Origin: an uncultured Eisenbergiella sp.
Lineage (GTDB): Bacteria; Bacillota; Clostridia; Lachnospirales; Lachnospiraceae
Direction of reading: 5' to 3'
Length of the DNA: 64,000 bases
Assembly (NCBI GenBank): GCA_947598825.1
Contig: CANQFM010000010.1
Span: 1 to 64,000, forward strand
The stretch's first letter is position 1. Every line of letters starts with the position of its first letter. The notes beneath the pieces are model-generated. The model worked only from the letters and a program-made list of their open reading frames with translations, had not been told where the DNA came from and did no database searches. A program made the position numbers and the translations under genes. Below, piece by piece: positions 9,429 to 19,341 of the stretch.

Positions 9429-9466
9429 AATATTCGGATCAACAGCGTGTAACTTGTGTTTGCTGA
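9425..9466 (+). pseudogene. 5' remnant of the MNT partner gene (13 codons then stop)
   Basis: ATGA overlap with MNT stop, then MKYSDQQRVTCVC*; no further open frame before the GH2 leader. Confidence 0.55.
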
Positions 9467-9570
9467 TTTAGTTTCACTTTGTCCTGTTTATGGTTTTTTC
9501 TGTGCTAACGCTCCGCGATGAAAAATTGCTATAATTATTATAACTATTCTTGCTACGAAAGGAGCATACT

Positions 9571-11823
9571 ATGCGTACTGTAACACCATTGACCTCCGCC
9601 TGCTTCGCTTTACAAGGGGAAGCCTTCTCTGCGGTCACACTGCCTCATACCTGGAACGCCCTGGACGGCCAGGACGGCGGCAACGACTACCACCGCGGCA
9701 TCGGCACTTATCTCATCGACCTGCCCGATCCCGCAAAGGGCAAACGCCAGTACATCGAACTGCAGGGCGCAAATCATGTGGCGACTGTGTGGTGCAACGG
9801 GCGGGAGCTGGGCACCCACAAGGGAGGCTTTTCCACCTTCCGCTATGACCTGACCCCGGCCATGAAGCCCACCGGCAACGTCCTCACCGTTACCGTGACG
9901 AATGCCCCTAGCAACATCTACCCCCAAAGCGCTGATTTTACCTTCTACGGCGGTCTGTACCGCGATGTTGATTTCATCGAGGTGGACGAGATCCACTTCG
10001 ACCTGTTGAAGGATGGCACGGCCGGCGTTTTTGTGACGGCACACAACACCGGCAAAACTCGTTTTGATCTGTTCCCGGTCGGGGCAGAGGGCTGCACCGT
10101 CTGCGTTGCCATCAAGGATGCGGACGGCAAAGAGGTCGCCGCTGGCAAGGCAAAGGCGGAGCCGCATACCGTCATCAAGCTGGATGTCAAGGCACCGCAT
10201 CTCTGGAACGGCGTTCTGGATCCGTACTGCTATACCGCCGAGGCCAGCATCATTCGCGGCGTGGACGTGCCGGAGGTCGTGCCGCTGGATACCGTCGTCG
10301 TCACCTTTGGCTATCGTTCCTTCCATGTCGATCCCAACACCGGCTTCTGGCTCAACGGCAAGAGTTTTCCGCTGCGCGGCGTTTCGCGACATCAAGACCG
10401 GCTGGACAAGGGCTGGGCGCAGTCCAGGACCGACCACGAAGAAGATATTGCCCTCATCAAGGAGGTGGGCGCCAACACCATCCGGCTGGCCCACTACCAG
10501 CACGACCAGTATTTCTATGATCTGTGCGACAAGACTGGTTTTGTGCTGTGGGCCGAGATCCCCTTTATCAGCGCTTTCATCCCCGGCAAGGAAGCGCATG
10601 ACAACACCCTCTCCCAGATGAAGGAACTGATCGCACAGAACTACAACCATCCGTCCATCTGCTTCTGGGGCATCTCCAACGAAATTACCATCAACGGCGA
10701 AACTGAGGAGCTGTACCGCAACCTGTGCGAGGTCAACGCCCTGGCCAAGACGCTCGACCCCGGCCGGCTGACGACGATGGCCGAGGTCACGATGGCGCCG
10801 ATGAACAGCGAGCATGTGTACATCACTGATGTGCTGAGCTACAACCACTATTTTGGCTGGTATGTGGGGGATGTGACCGACAACGGCCCGTGGCTTGACA
10901 GATTCCACGCCGCGAACCCCGATCGGTGCCTCGGCCTGTCGGAATACGGCGCCGAGAACATTCTCAAATGGCACTCTGCCACGCCTGACAACCACGATTA
11001 CACCGAGGAATACGCCAGCTACTACCACCATGAGATGCTCAAGATCTTTGCCGCACGCCCCTATCTTTGGGCGACACATGTGTGGAATATGTTCGATTTC
11101 GCCGCCGATGCCCGCGACGAGGGCGGTGTAAAGGGGCGCAACAACAAGGGCCTTGTCACCTATGACCGAAAGACAAAAAAGGATGCCTTCTACGTCTACA
11201 AAGCCTACTGGAACCCCGAACCGATGGTCTATGTGGCGGGCGGCCGCTTTGCAGACCGCGCCCCTGACGAGCGGAACATCATCGTTTACACCAACCAGCC
11301 GAGCGTGACGCTCATCGTCAACGGTGAGGAAATCGCCACGCAGGAGGCCGTTGACCACGCCGTCGTGTTCCGGGCCGTTGCCCTCAAGGACGGCGCCAAC
11401 ACCGTGACCGCCAAAGGCAACGAGGTCGCGGGCAACACCATCACCCTCAACGCCGTGGCAGAACACAACTATGCCTACGACCTGCCGGAGGGCAACCAGG
11501 GCGCCAACTGGTTTGATGACCCCGCCGCCGTGGCGGCGCGCAAGGCGCTTCGGTATCCGGCGGGCTATTACTCCATCAAGGATAAGGTCAGCGTACTGCT
11601 GGCTAACGCCAAAACGGAGCCCATCGTCAGGGAGATCCTTGGCAAAGCGATGGGCGGCGGTCCCATGGCCGGGATGGCCCCGAAGGGCGATGACAATCCG
11701 ATGGCCGAGTTCATGGGAATGATGCGATTGAGCGATCTGCTCAAGATGGCGGGCGGTGCCTTGCCCGCAGAGGCTAAGATCGCGCTGAACGAGGCACTGA
11801 TAAAAATCAAGAAAGAATCATAA
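9571..11823 (+). CDS. Glycoside hydrolase family 2 protein (beta-galactosidase/beta-glucuronidase type)
   Basis: LPHTWNALDGQDGGNDYHRGIGTY, GVSRHQD, TIRLAHYQHDQYFYDLCDKTGFVLWAEIPF, SNEIT (acid/base Glu), GLSEYGAE (nucleophile region). Confidence 0.92.
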   Translation: MRTVTPLTSACFALQGEAFSAVTLPHTWNALDGQDGGNDYHRGIGTYLIDLPDPAKGKRQYIELQGANHVATVWCNGRELGTHKGGFSTFRYDLTPAMKPTGNVLTVTVTNAPSNIYPQSADFTFYGGLYRDVDFIEVDEIHFDLLKDGTAGVFVTAHNTGKTRFDLFPVGAEGCTVCVAIKDADGKEVAAGKAKAEPHTVIKLDVKAPHLWNGVLDPYCYTAEASIIRGVDVPEVVPLDTVVVTFGYRSFHVDPNTGFWLNGKSFPLRGVSRHQDRLDKGWAQSRTDHEEDIALIKEVGANTIRLAHYQHDQYFYDLCDKTGFVLWAEIPFISAFIPGKEAHDNTLSQMKELIAQNYNHPSICFWGISNEITINGETEELYRNLCEVNALAKTLDPGRLTTMAEVTMAPMNSEHVYITDVLSYNHYFGWYVGDVTDNGPWLDRFHAANPDRCLGLSEYGAENILKWHSATPDNHDYTEEYASYYHHEMLKIFAARPYLWATHVWNMFDFAADARDEGGVKGRNNKGLVTYDRKTKKDAFYVYKAYWNPEPMVYVAGGRFADRAPDERNIIVYTNQPSVTLIVNGEEIATQEAVDHAVVFRAVALKDGANTVTAKGNEVAGNTITLNAVAEHNYAYDLPEGNQGANWFDDPAAVAARKALRYPAGYYSIKDKVSVLLANAKTEPIVREILGKAMGGGPMAGMAPKGDDNPMAEFMGMMRLSDLLKMAGGALPAEAKIALNEALIKIKKES

Positions 11824-11840
11824 CTGCAAAGCAAGAAGCA

Positions 11841-11880
11841 CCCCCGACCATACTGCATGAGGCATGGTCGGGGGCTTTTT
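11841..11880. terminator. Terminator between convergent GH2 and AraC genes
   Basis: cccccgaccat ... atggtcgggggcttttt. Confidence 0.85.
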
Positions 11881-11902
11881 GGAACGACGGTGCGGAAATC
11901 TA

Positions 11903-12682
11903 TTATCCCGCTCTTTCCTGCGTCATCTTTTCCCTGTACTCGGTGGGGGACATCCCCTCCACCTGTCGGAATACACGGCAGAAATAACTGAAATTGTTGA
12001 AGCCGACCGCTACGGATACTTCCTCCACCGACATATCATCCAGATACAGCATCGCCTTTGCCAGGACGATGCGTTTTTGTTTGATGAACTGGATCGCAGA
12101 ACACCCGGTCTCCCGCTTGAGGATGCGATTGACATAGACCGACGAATAGTTGGACTGCTCCGCAATCTGCTGTAAGCTCAGGCCCTCGGTCAGATTGGAA
12201 AAAATATAGCTCACGATCCTTTCCGCCGCTGGGCTGTAGGTCTTGCGGCCAAATTCCTGTACCATACCGCAATAGGTGCGCAGGATGGCATCCATCAGCG
12301 CGCCGGAACGTAGCGTCTCGGCGGTGGCCGTGTTGATCGTGCGCCCAAAATATGTGGCAATGCCGTGGATGATAGTCACCGGTACATTGGTGCTGAGTAC
12401 GGTCATACGCAACCCGGAATTCATGATCAGGGCCAATTGCCGCTGCTGTTCCACGTCGTTGGCGGATCTGGCTGCAAAATCCCGATAATATTCCTGGCTT
12501 TGCGGCAAATTGTCCAGCAGCGCCCGTGCCCCGTCATAATCGCCGCTCAAGACAAAACGCACCAGCTTCTTTTCCGCCATATAGCGGGCAATAATAGCAC
12601 TTTCGCTGATGAACAGGTTTTCCTTCCAACTGTTGGGCTGCGGTGTAAAATCGGCAGAGGAGAGCTTTTTCCGCACGGGCAT
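11903..12682 (-). CDS. AraC family transcriptional regulator
   Basis: Two C-terminal HTHs: GLSLQQIAEQSNYSSVYVNRILKRETG and SVEEVSVAVGFNNFSYFCRVFRQVEGMSPTEYREK. Confidence 0.92.
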   Translation of the reverse strand: MPVRKKLSSADFTPQPNSWKENLFISESAIIARYMAEKKLVRFVLSGDYDGARALLDNLPQSQEYYRDFAARSANDVEQQRQLALIMNSGLRMTVLSTNVPVTIIHGIATYFGRTINTATAETLRSGALMDAILRTYCGMVQEFGRKTYSPAAERIVSYIFSNLTEGLSLQQIAEQSNYSSVYVNRILKRETGCSAIQFIKQKRIVLAKAMLYLDDMSVEEVSVAVGFNNFSYFCRVFRQVEGMSPTEYREKMTQERAG

Positions 12683-12919
12683 ACCCCCTTGTTTTATTCT
12701 GTGCTAAAACTAGCTCTTAATGTTCATAATAAATTTTCATTTGAACTGGTACAATTATAGCACAATGCATAAGTTTATACAATTTTATTCGCCGACTGCA
12801 ACGGAATTATAGCGATAAAATCAATGTTCTGCACAGGTATCGCCGGAATGGGGCGGCACCTGTTAAGAATAGAATAATCTGAAACCCCGAAACCAATTCA
12901 CAAAAGAAAGGACGGAAAC

Positions 12920-14338
12920 ATGGAAACCAAATCTGCACGGCCCTTTGGCTTGCTCGATAAGATCGGCTATGCCATGGGCGACTTCGGCAACAACTTTACC
13001 TTCGTCTTTGCCAGTATGTACCTGATGACCTTCTGCACCGATGTGCTTGGCATGGTGCCGGCCGTCGTAGGCACCATCCTGGCAGCCTCTAAAATTGTGG
13101 ATGCCTTCACCGATTTTGGTATGGGCCGCATCTGCGATCTGGCAAAACCCACCAAGGACGGGCGTTTCCGCCCCTGGATCAAGCGCATGGCCATCCCCAT
13201 GGGCATCAGCAGTATACTGATCTACCAGTATTGGGTCAGCAGCTTCCCGATGGGCGGACGCATCGCATGGGTCGCCATCTTCTACATCGTGTGGGGCAGC
13301 TTCTTCTACACCGCCTGCAACATCCCCTACGGCTCAATGGCCTCTGTCATCACCAACAATGCCAAACAACGTACCCAGCTTTCCACCTGGCGTACCGTCG
13401 GCGCCACTCTTTCCGGCATGCTTATCGGCATCGTCGCGCCCATGCTGGTATTTGCCACGAATGAGGCTGGTCAGCAGTATGTCGTGCCGGAAAAATTCAC
13501 CATGACCGCTGTCATCTTTGGCATCTGCGCTGCTGTGTTCTATCTTATCTGCTATGCTCTCTCGGTGGAGCGCGTACAGATTGCGCCCGCCAAGAAGGAC
13601 GATGGTAAGGCCAGGATTTCGGCCGGCGAGACGCTTAAAAACCTCGTTACCTGCCGCCCGCTGCTGGCTATCGTCATCGTGGCGATCTTCACGCTCGTTG
13701 CCAGCCTCGGTATGTCCTCGCTCAACACCTATCTCTATAAGGACTACTTCAACAACACCAACGTCATGGGCCTTGCCAGCATGGCCGGTACCGTCTCGAT
13801 GATCGCCATGGCCCCGGTCGCCACCATCCTTTCGGCCAGAATCGGCAAAAAGGAGACCGGCTGTCTCGGCATCGGCATCTCCGCCGTGATTTTTGTCATC
13901 ATGTTCCTGATGCGCGTGACCAATCCCATGGTCTTTATTGGGCTGTATATACTGCAGGGCATGGGCATGGGTCTCAACAGCATGGTCACTTGGGCCTACA
14001 TTGGTGACGTCATTGATTCACAGGAGGTCAAGACCGGTGTGCGTACCGATGGCACCGTCTACTCCACCTATTCTTTCACCCGCAAGATCGCGCAGGCCGC
14101 CGCGGCCGGTTTGGGCGGCTGGCTGTTGTCTGCCATCGGCTATGTGCAGAGTACGGCCGGTGAGGTTGTGGTGCAGACCGACGCCGTGCGCCAAAGCATC
14201 TACACCTGCATGACCCTGCTGCCCGCCGTCCTCTACATTTTGGCCTTCTTGTGCATGTTCTTCCTCTATCCGCTGGGCAAAAAGCAGGTAGATGAGAACA
14301 CCCGCATCCTGAGCGAGCGCCGCGCCACCAACGGTTGA
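12920..14338 (+). CDS. GPH (glycoside-pentoside-hexuronide):cation symporter family transporter
   Basis: 12-TM MFS; KIGYAMGDFGNNFTFVFASMYLMTFCTDVLG N-terminus characteristic of GPH; flanked by GH2 and GH88. Confidence 0.92.
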   Translation: METKSARPFGLLDKIGYAMGDFGNNFTFVFASMYLMTFCTDVLGMVPAVVGTILAASKIVDAFTDFGMGRICDLAKPTKDGRFRPWIKRMAIPMGISSILIYQYWVSSFPMGGRIAWVAIFYIVWGSFFYTACNIPYGSMASVITNNAKQRTQLSTWRTVGATLSGMLIGIVAPMLVFATNEAGQQYVVPEKFTMTAVIFGICAAVFYLICYALSVERVQIAPAKKDDGKARISAGETLKNLVTCRPLLAIVIVAIFTLVASLGMSSLNTYLYKDYFNNTNVMGLASMAGTVSMIAMAPVATILSARIGKKETGCLGIGISAVIFVIMFLMRVTNPMVFIGLYILQGMGMGLNSMVTWAYIGDVIDSQEVKTGVRTDGTVYSTYSFTRKIAQAAAAGLGGWLLSAIGYVQSTAGEVVVQTDAVRQSIYTCMTLLPAVLYILAFLCMFFLYPLGKKQVDENTRILSERRATNG

Positions 14339-14380
14339 TAAACACGAACCCTTTACGCATCTAAGATGGGAGTAAAAAAT

Positions 14381-15571
14381 ATGAGTGAAAAAATTTCTGA
14401 AATGCTCACCGCCGCCGACCGCGTCTGGGTGGACGAAGTACTCAAAAAAGCCCATATCAAACTGTGCAAGGTACGGGAACGCTCCGCCACCAAGCTGCCC
14501 AGCGAGGCGCAGAACGGGGTGCATGACAACAAGCTCGAAGCCAAAGGCAACATCGGTATCGCCAGGGGCTTTTGGACCAACGGCTTTTGGGCCGGTATGC
14601 TGTGGCAGATGTATGCCGAGACCGACGACGAACGCTACAAGGAAATTGCGCGCTTCACGCTGCCGATCTTGGACGAGTGCCTGCTTGATATGGATACCCA
14701 CGACATCGGCTTCCTCTGGCTGCCAACCGCCGTGCTGGACTACAAGCTGACCGGCAATGAGGACGCCAAAAAGAGCGCGTTAGCCGCTGCCAAGTGGCTG
14801 GCAGGGCGGTTCAATCCGGTGCCGAACATCATCCGTGCCTGGGGCGTCGGAGATGAAAAGATGGCGCTCTCCAAGGTGGACCCGCCGATGCGGCTGGCTG
14901 GCGTGACCATCATCGACTGCATGATGAACCTGCCGCTGCTCTACTGGGCCAGCGAGGTGACCGGTGACCCGCGCTATCGCAACATAGCCATGCGCCATGC
15001 CGATATGGCGATGCAGTATTTTGTCCGTGAGGACGGCAGCGTGATCCACATCAACGAGTTCGACCCCGATACCGGTTCCTACGTCGATAACTTCGGCGGA
15101 CAGGGCTACGGCAAGGGTTCAGCGTGGAGCCGCGGCCAGGGCTGGGGCCTGTGCGGCTTTACCGACAGCTACAAGGCCACCGGCAAAAAAGAATACTTGG
15201 AAACCGCCAAAAAGATCGCCGCCTATGTGCTGCTCAACATCCCGGCGGATGGGCTGATCCCTTCGGACTTCCGTCAACCGCCGGAGCCATGGGTGCAGGA
15301 CGACATTGCGGCCGGCGTACTTGCCACTGCGTTCATCGACTTGGCTGAGCTGGTCCCCGAGCAAAGGGACGCCTACCTTAGCGTCGCGCTCAGGATGCTG
15401 CGTGCCATCGATGAAAAAAGCGCTGACTGGAGCCCCGACACCGACCCCATCACGCTGCACGGTACGGCAGGCTATCACCTGCCGGGGCGCAACATCAACT
15501 TCATCTATGCCGACTATTATTACATTGAGGCCATCCGCAAGCTGAAAGGCCGCGATACCTTCCTTTGGTAA
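14381..15571 (+). CDS. Glycoside hydrolase family 88 (unsaturated glucuronyl hydrolase-like)
   Basis: GFWTNGFWAGMLWQMY, DTHDIGFLWL, VTIIDCMMNLPLLYWAS, GSAWSRGQGWGLCGF. ATG 14381 has GGGAG upstream. Confidence 0.9.
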   Translation: MSEKISEMLTAADRVWVDEVLKKAHIKLCKVRERSATKLPSEAQNGVHDNKLEAKGNIGIARGFWTNGFWAGMLWQMYAETDDERYKEIARFTLPILDECLLDMDTHDIGFLWLPTAVLDYKLTGNEDAKKSALAAAKWLAGRFNPVPNIIRAWGVGDEKMALSKVDPPMRLAGVTIIDCMMNLPLLYWASEVTGDPRYRNIAMRHADMAMQYFVREDGSVIHINEFDPDTGSYVDNFGGQGYGKGSAWSRGQGWGLCGFTDSYKATGKKEYLETAKKIAAYVLLNIPADGLIPSDFRQPPEPWVQDDIAAGVLATAFIDLAELVPEQRDAYLSVALRMLRAIDEKSADWSPDTDPITLHGTAGYHLPGRNINFIYADYYYIEAIRKLKGRDTFLW

Positions 15572-15585
15572 CGGGAAGCGACAAT

Positions 15586-15608
15586 GGTGCGCCCGGTGGC
15601 GCACATTT
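15586..15608. terminator. Possible terminator hairpin between GH88 and degV-like genes
   Basis: gtgcgcc-cggt-ggcgcac then attttc. Confidence 0.4.
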
Positions 15609-15614
15609 TCAGAG

Positions 15615-16487
15615 TTATTCAAATTCCTCGTTTATCGCATCGAAGAACACGACGCCCACGATGCCGCGGCCCGTGTGCGCGCCGATGGCGCAGCCGACGG
15701 TGGAAACCACCAGCTCTTTGGGCTGGATCGCCTCCAAAAGCAGCGACCGGGTATATGCCAGCGCTTCGGGATCTTCGCCGTGGCAGATTCCCACGATCTG
15801 GCGGGAGGGTTCTGTGATGTGTTCCGCCATATAGTCAAGCAGCGCCTTGATGGATTTCTTGTGGCCGCGGACGGTCTTTAGTACCTGCAGGCTGCCGTTT
15901 TTGTCCACGATGAGGACGGGTTTCATATCCAGAAGCTCTCCGGCGGTGCCCTTTACTTTGGAGAGGCGGCCGCCCTTGATCAGGTACTTTAAGGTGCTGA
16001 CCGTGAAAACGTGGTGGATATGCTCCACATAAAACTGGGCCGCCCGGATCAGCGTTTCCTTATCGGCGCCTTTTTCCTGCAGTAAAAGCAGCTTATAGAC
16101 GATGAGGCCAAAGCCGAGGGAAGCGGACTTGGAATCGATGATGGTCAAATCGAAATCCGGGTAATCCTCCAGGACGGCCTGTTTTGCCAGATTGGCCGCG
16201 TTATAGGTGGCGGCGATGCCGGTGGAAAAGCACATGTAAAGGACGCTGTCCCCCTTTTCGGCATAGGGGCGAAACGCCTTCTCAAACATATCGGGATTGA
16301 TATGATAGGTTTTGATGTCCCGGCTCACATCGTCCAGGATCTGATAAAATTCCTCCGTGTGAATGGTGACGCCATCCAGATAATCCACATCGTCGATGAC
16401 GACGGGAGTGGGGATCACATGGAGATGAAAGCGCTCCACGATCTCCTCAGGCATATCGGTGGCGGAATCTGTGATGATCTTTAACAT
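15615..16487 (-). CDS. DegV family (fatty-acid binding) protein
   Basis: MLKIITDSATDMPEE, CFSTGIAATYNAA, IIDSKSASLGFGLIV, KGGRLS motifs; RBS ggaggg before ATG 16487. Confidence 0.93.
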   Translation of the reverse strand: MLKIITDSATDMPEEIVERFHLHVIPTPVVIDDVDYLDGVTIHTEEFYQILDDVSRDIKTYHINPDMFEKAFRPYAEKGDSVLYMCFSTGIAATYNAANLAKQAVLEDYPDFDLTIIDSKSASLGFGLIVYKLLLLQEKGADKETLIRAAQFYVEHIHHVFTVSTLKYLIKGGRLSKVKGTAGELLDMKPVLIVDKNGSLQVLKTVRGHKKSIKALLDYMAEHITEPSRQIVGICHGEDPEALAYTRSLLLEAIQPKELVVSTVGCAIGAHTGRGIVGVVFFDAINEEFE

Positions 16488-16528
16488 AATACCCTCCAGA
16501 AAGAATGTTGTATGTGCGCTGTTTGCGC

Positions 16529-17986
16529 TCACGTCCTGCTCATTTCGTTGAGCAGCCTGATCTTCATGTCATAGAGCTTCTGGGAGAGATCCACATAGAC
16601 ATTGTGCGGATTCACCAGACGGCGGGTTTCATCCCAGAGCGTGTTTAATTCTGCCGCGCAGTAGTCGCGGATCTCCATGACCTTCGGGGAATGATAGATG
16701 CAGTTTCCTTTGTCAAAGACCTGCACCAGCATTTCCCGCATGGTGTAGGTCCCCCCTTCCATACGGGTCTTTTTCCAGGGTTCGTTGGGATCGAACAGGA
16801 TCAGCGGTTCGTTCTCGTCGAAATGCTCGCCCACAAGGCAGATGAGATCGGCCTTGATCTTGCCGGTTTCCTTTTCGTAAATGCGGTAGATCGTCTTGTT
16901 ACCGGGATTGGTGACCTTCTCCGTATTCTCGGAAAGCTTGATTTTGGGGATGAACTCTCCCGTTTTGCCGTCGGCGATGGCGGCTAGCTTGTAAACGCCG
17001 CCGAAGGAGGGCCAGTCCTTGCTGGTGATCAGGTGGGTGCCGACGCCCCAGGAGGTGATCTTACAGCCCTGCACCTTCAAACTGTCAATGAGGTATTCGT
17101 CCAGATCGTTGGAGGCGGAGATCACCGCGTCGGGAAAGCCCGCCGCGTCCAGCATACGGCGCGCCTTTTTGGACAGGTAGGCCAGGTCGCCGCTGTCCAG
17201 CCGGATGCCGTAGAAGGTCAGCGGGATGCCCTTTTGACGCATCTCGGTAAAAACGCGGATGGCGTTGGGCACGCCGGAACGCAGGGTATCGTAGGTGTCC
17301 ACCAGCAGGATGCAGGCGGAGGGATACATATCCGCATAGGTCTTAAAGGCCGTATATTCGTCGGGGAAGCTCATGATCCAACTGTGGGCATGGGTGCCCT
17401 TGACAGGCACGTCGAACAGCCGCCCGGCCAGCACGTTGCTGGTGCCGATGCAGCCGCCGATCATGGCGGCCCGGGCTCCGTAGGTTCCCGCGTCTGGCCC
17501 CTGGGCGCGGCGCAGGCCGAATTCCATGATACCGTCCCCGCGGGCCGCGTAGCAGACCCGGGAGGTCTTGGTAGCGATCAGGCTTTGATGATTGACGATG
17601 TTCAGGATGGCGGTCTCCACCAACTGCGCTTCCATGATGGGGGCGATGACCTTGATCATGGGTTCCCGGGGGAACATGACGCTGCCCTCGGGGATCGCGT
17701 AAATGTCGCCGGAAAATTGAAAGCTCTTTAAATAGTCCAGGAAATCCTCCGCGAAGATTCCCAGGCTGCGCAGGTAGTCGATATCTTCTTCGGAAAAGTG
17801 AAGGTTTTTGATGTACTCGATCACCTGTTCCAGGCCCGCGCAGATGGCGTAACCCGAGTGCATCGGGTTGCTGCGGTAGAACGCGTCGAAAATAACGGTT
17901 TCATTGCGGTCCTTGTTTTTGAAATAGCCCTGCATCATGGTCAGTTCATAGAGATCCGTCATCAGGGTGAGGTTTTGGCTTCCCAT
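16529..17986 (-). CDS. pncB: Nicotinate phosphoribosyltransferase
   Basis: LMTDLYELTMMQGYF; EFGLRRAQGPDAG; GTHAHSWIMSF; RLDSGDLAYLSKKAR; GVGTHLITSKDWPSFGGVYKL. Confidence 0.95.
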   Translation of the reverse strand: MGSQNLTLMTDLYELTMMQGYFKNKDRNETVIFDAFYRSNPMHSGYAICAGLEQVIEYIKNLHFSEEDIDYLRSLGIFAEDFLDYLKSFQFSGDIYAIPEGSVMFPREPMIKVIAPIMEAQLVETAILNIVNHQSLIATKTSRVCYAARGDGIMEFGLRRAQGPDAGTYGARAAMIGGCIGTSNVLAGRLFDVPVKGTHAHSWIMSFPDEYTAFKTYADMYPSACILLVDTYDTLRSGVPNAIRVFTEMRQKGIPLTFYGIRLDSGDLAYLSKKARRMLDAAGFPDAVISASNDLDEYLIDSLKVQGCKITSWGVGTHLITSKDWPSFGGVYKLAAIADGKTGEFIPKIKLSENTEKVTNPGNKTIYRIYEKETGKIKADLICLVGEHFDENEPLILFDPNEPWKKTRMEGGTYTMREMLVQVFDKGNCIYHSPKVMEIRDYCAAELNTLWDETRRLVNPHNVYVDLSQKLYDMKIRLLNEMSRT

Positions 17987-18010
17987 TTTGTAACTCCTTT
18001 CAGAAGCGGT

Positions 18011-19270
18011 TTATTCTTTATGTAAATTGTGCTTTTCAGACAGCGCAAGCAGGATCAGTCCCGCAGTAAACAGCACGATCAGGGACAGCACACCGTAACG
18101 GGAGCTGTTTAAAAAGAACGCGCAGGCGGAAATGATCAGCGGGCCGAAAAAGTCCGCGAACTTGCCGAATACATCGAAAAAGCCAAAGTATTCGCTGGAT
18201 TCCTCCTTAGGGATCAGCTTGCCGAAGTAGGAACGGGACAGGGCCTGGATGCCGCCCTGGCAGATGCCCACGCAGACCGCCAGGATCCAAAATTCGATTT
18301 CTGTATCCAGCCCGTAACCGAAAATGCAGATGGCGATATACATGACGATGAAAATTTTGATCATCCGCATGGAGCCGACCTTTTTGGCCAGCACGCCGCT
18401 TAAGATGGAGCAGGGGAAGGCGACGAACTGGGTCAAAAGCAGCGCCAGCACCATGGAATTGGAATCGATCCCCACCTCGCCGCCGTAGGAGGTGGCCATG
18501 GAGATGATGGTGTAAACGCCGTCGATATAACAGAAATAGCCGATGATAAAGAACAGCAGGCGTTTGTCTTTGGAAAGCTTTTGGAAAGTTGCGCCCAGCC
18601 GACGGAAGGTGCCGCTGACGATATGCTCCTGCCGGGGAACGGAGTATTTTTGATGCACGTTCCGATACAGCGGGATAGACATGACGACCCACCAGAGCAT
18701 GGTGATGATAAAGGAGATCTGAGTGGCCCTGGCCATGGGCAGCCCCAGGGCGTCACAGTTCAGGATGAGAAGAAGCCCTGCCACAAAGGGGATGCAGCTT
18801 CCGATATAGCCGAAAGCGTATCCGTAAGTGGAGATGCGGTCCATGCGTTCATCGCTGGTCACATCGATCAGCATCGCGTCATAAAAGATATTGCAGGCGG
18901 AGTAACCGATGCGGGACAGGATAAAAAAGACAAGGAAGGAGATCCAGCCGGGAGCAAAGGTAAAGAGAAGGCCCCCTGCGATGGCGACGGCGAAAAAGAC
19001 GGTGAAGATCTTCTTTTTCATGTTCTCATAATCGGCGATAGCCCCCAGAAGCGGGGAGAGGACGGCGAGAATGAGGATGGCGATACTGGTGGCGCTGCCC
19101 CAGACGGAGGTGGCCACAGCGGCGTCCATGCCGGCGCCTTCCGCAAGGCTGCGGAAGTAGATGGGAATGGTGGCCGTCACGATCATGGTGAAAGCGGAAT
19201 TGGCCACGTCATAGAGGATCCAGCTTTTTTCCGACTTGCTCATCTGTTTCTCGTTCTGCGCTTCTTTCAT
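18011..19270 (-). CDS. MFS transporter, UMF1/Atg22-like family
   Basis: SWILYDVANSAFTMIVTATIPIYF N-terminus typical of UMF1; 12 TM. Confidence 0.88.
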   Translation of the reverse strand: MKEAQNEKQMSKSEKSWILYDVANSAFTMIVTATIPIYFRSLAEGAGMDAAVATSVWGSATSIAILILAVLSPLLGAIADYENMKKKIFTVFFAVAIAGGLLFTFAPGWISFLVFFILSRIGYSACNIFYDAMLIDVTSDERMDRISTYGYAFGYIGSCIPFVAGLLLILNCDALGLPMARATQISFIITMLWWVVMSIPLYRNVHQKYSVPRQEHIVSGTFRRLGATFQKLSKDKRLLFFIIGYFCYIDGVYTIISMATSYGGEVGIDSNSMVLALLLTQFVAFPCSILSGVLAKKVGSMRMIKIFIVMYIAICIFGYGLDTEIEFWILAVCVGICQGGIQALSRSYFGKLIPKEESSEYFGFFDVFGKFADFFGPLIISACAFFLNSSRYGVLSLIVLFTAGLILLALSEKHNLHKE

Positions 19271-19341
19271 GGTGAACTCCTTTCTGCGTGTAGGGAAAGG
19301 GGCGCCCTGTGAGGCGTGCGCCCGTCTGGCTCTATTTTACT

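Noticed and set aside
9610-11466. 618-aa minus-strand ORF opposite GH2
   Set aside because: Antisense shadow of the GH2 gene; no protein motifs.
9467-15614. Integrative element (integrase, att repeats) carrying the GH island
   Set aside because: No integrase, transposase, tRNA target or convincing flanking direct repeats were visible; only composition and a truncated neighbour support acquisition.
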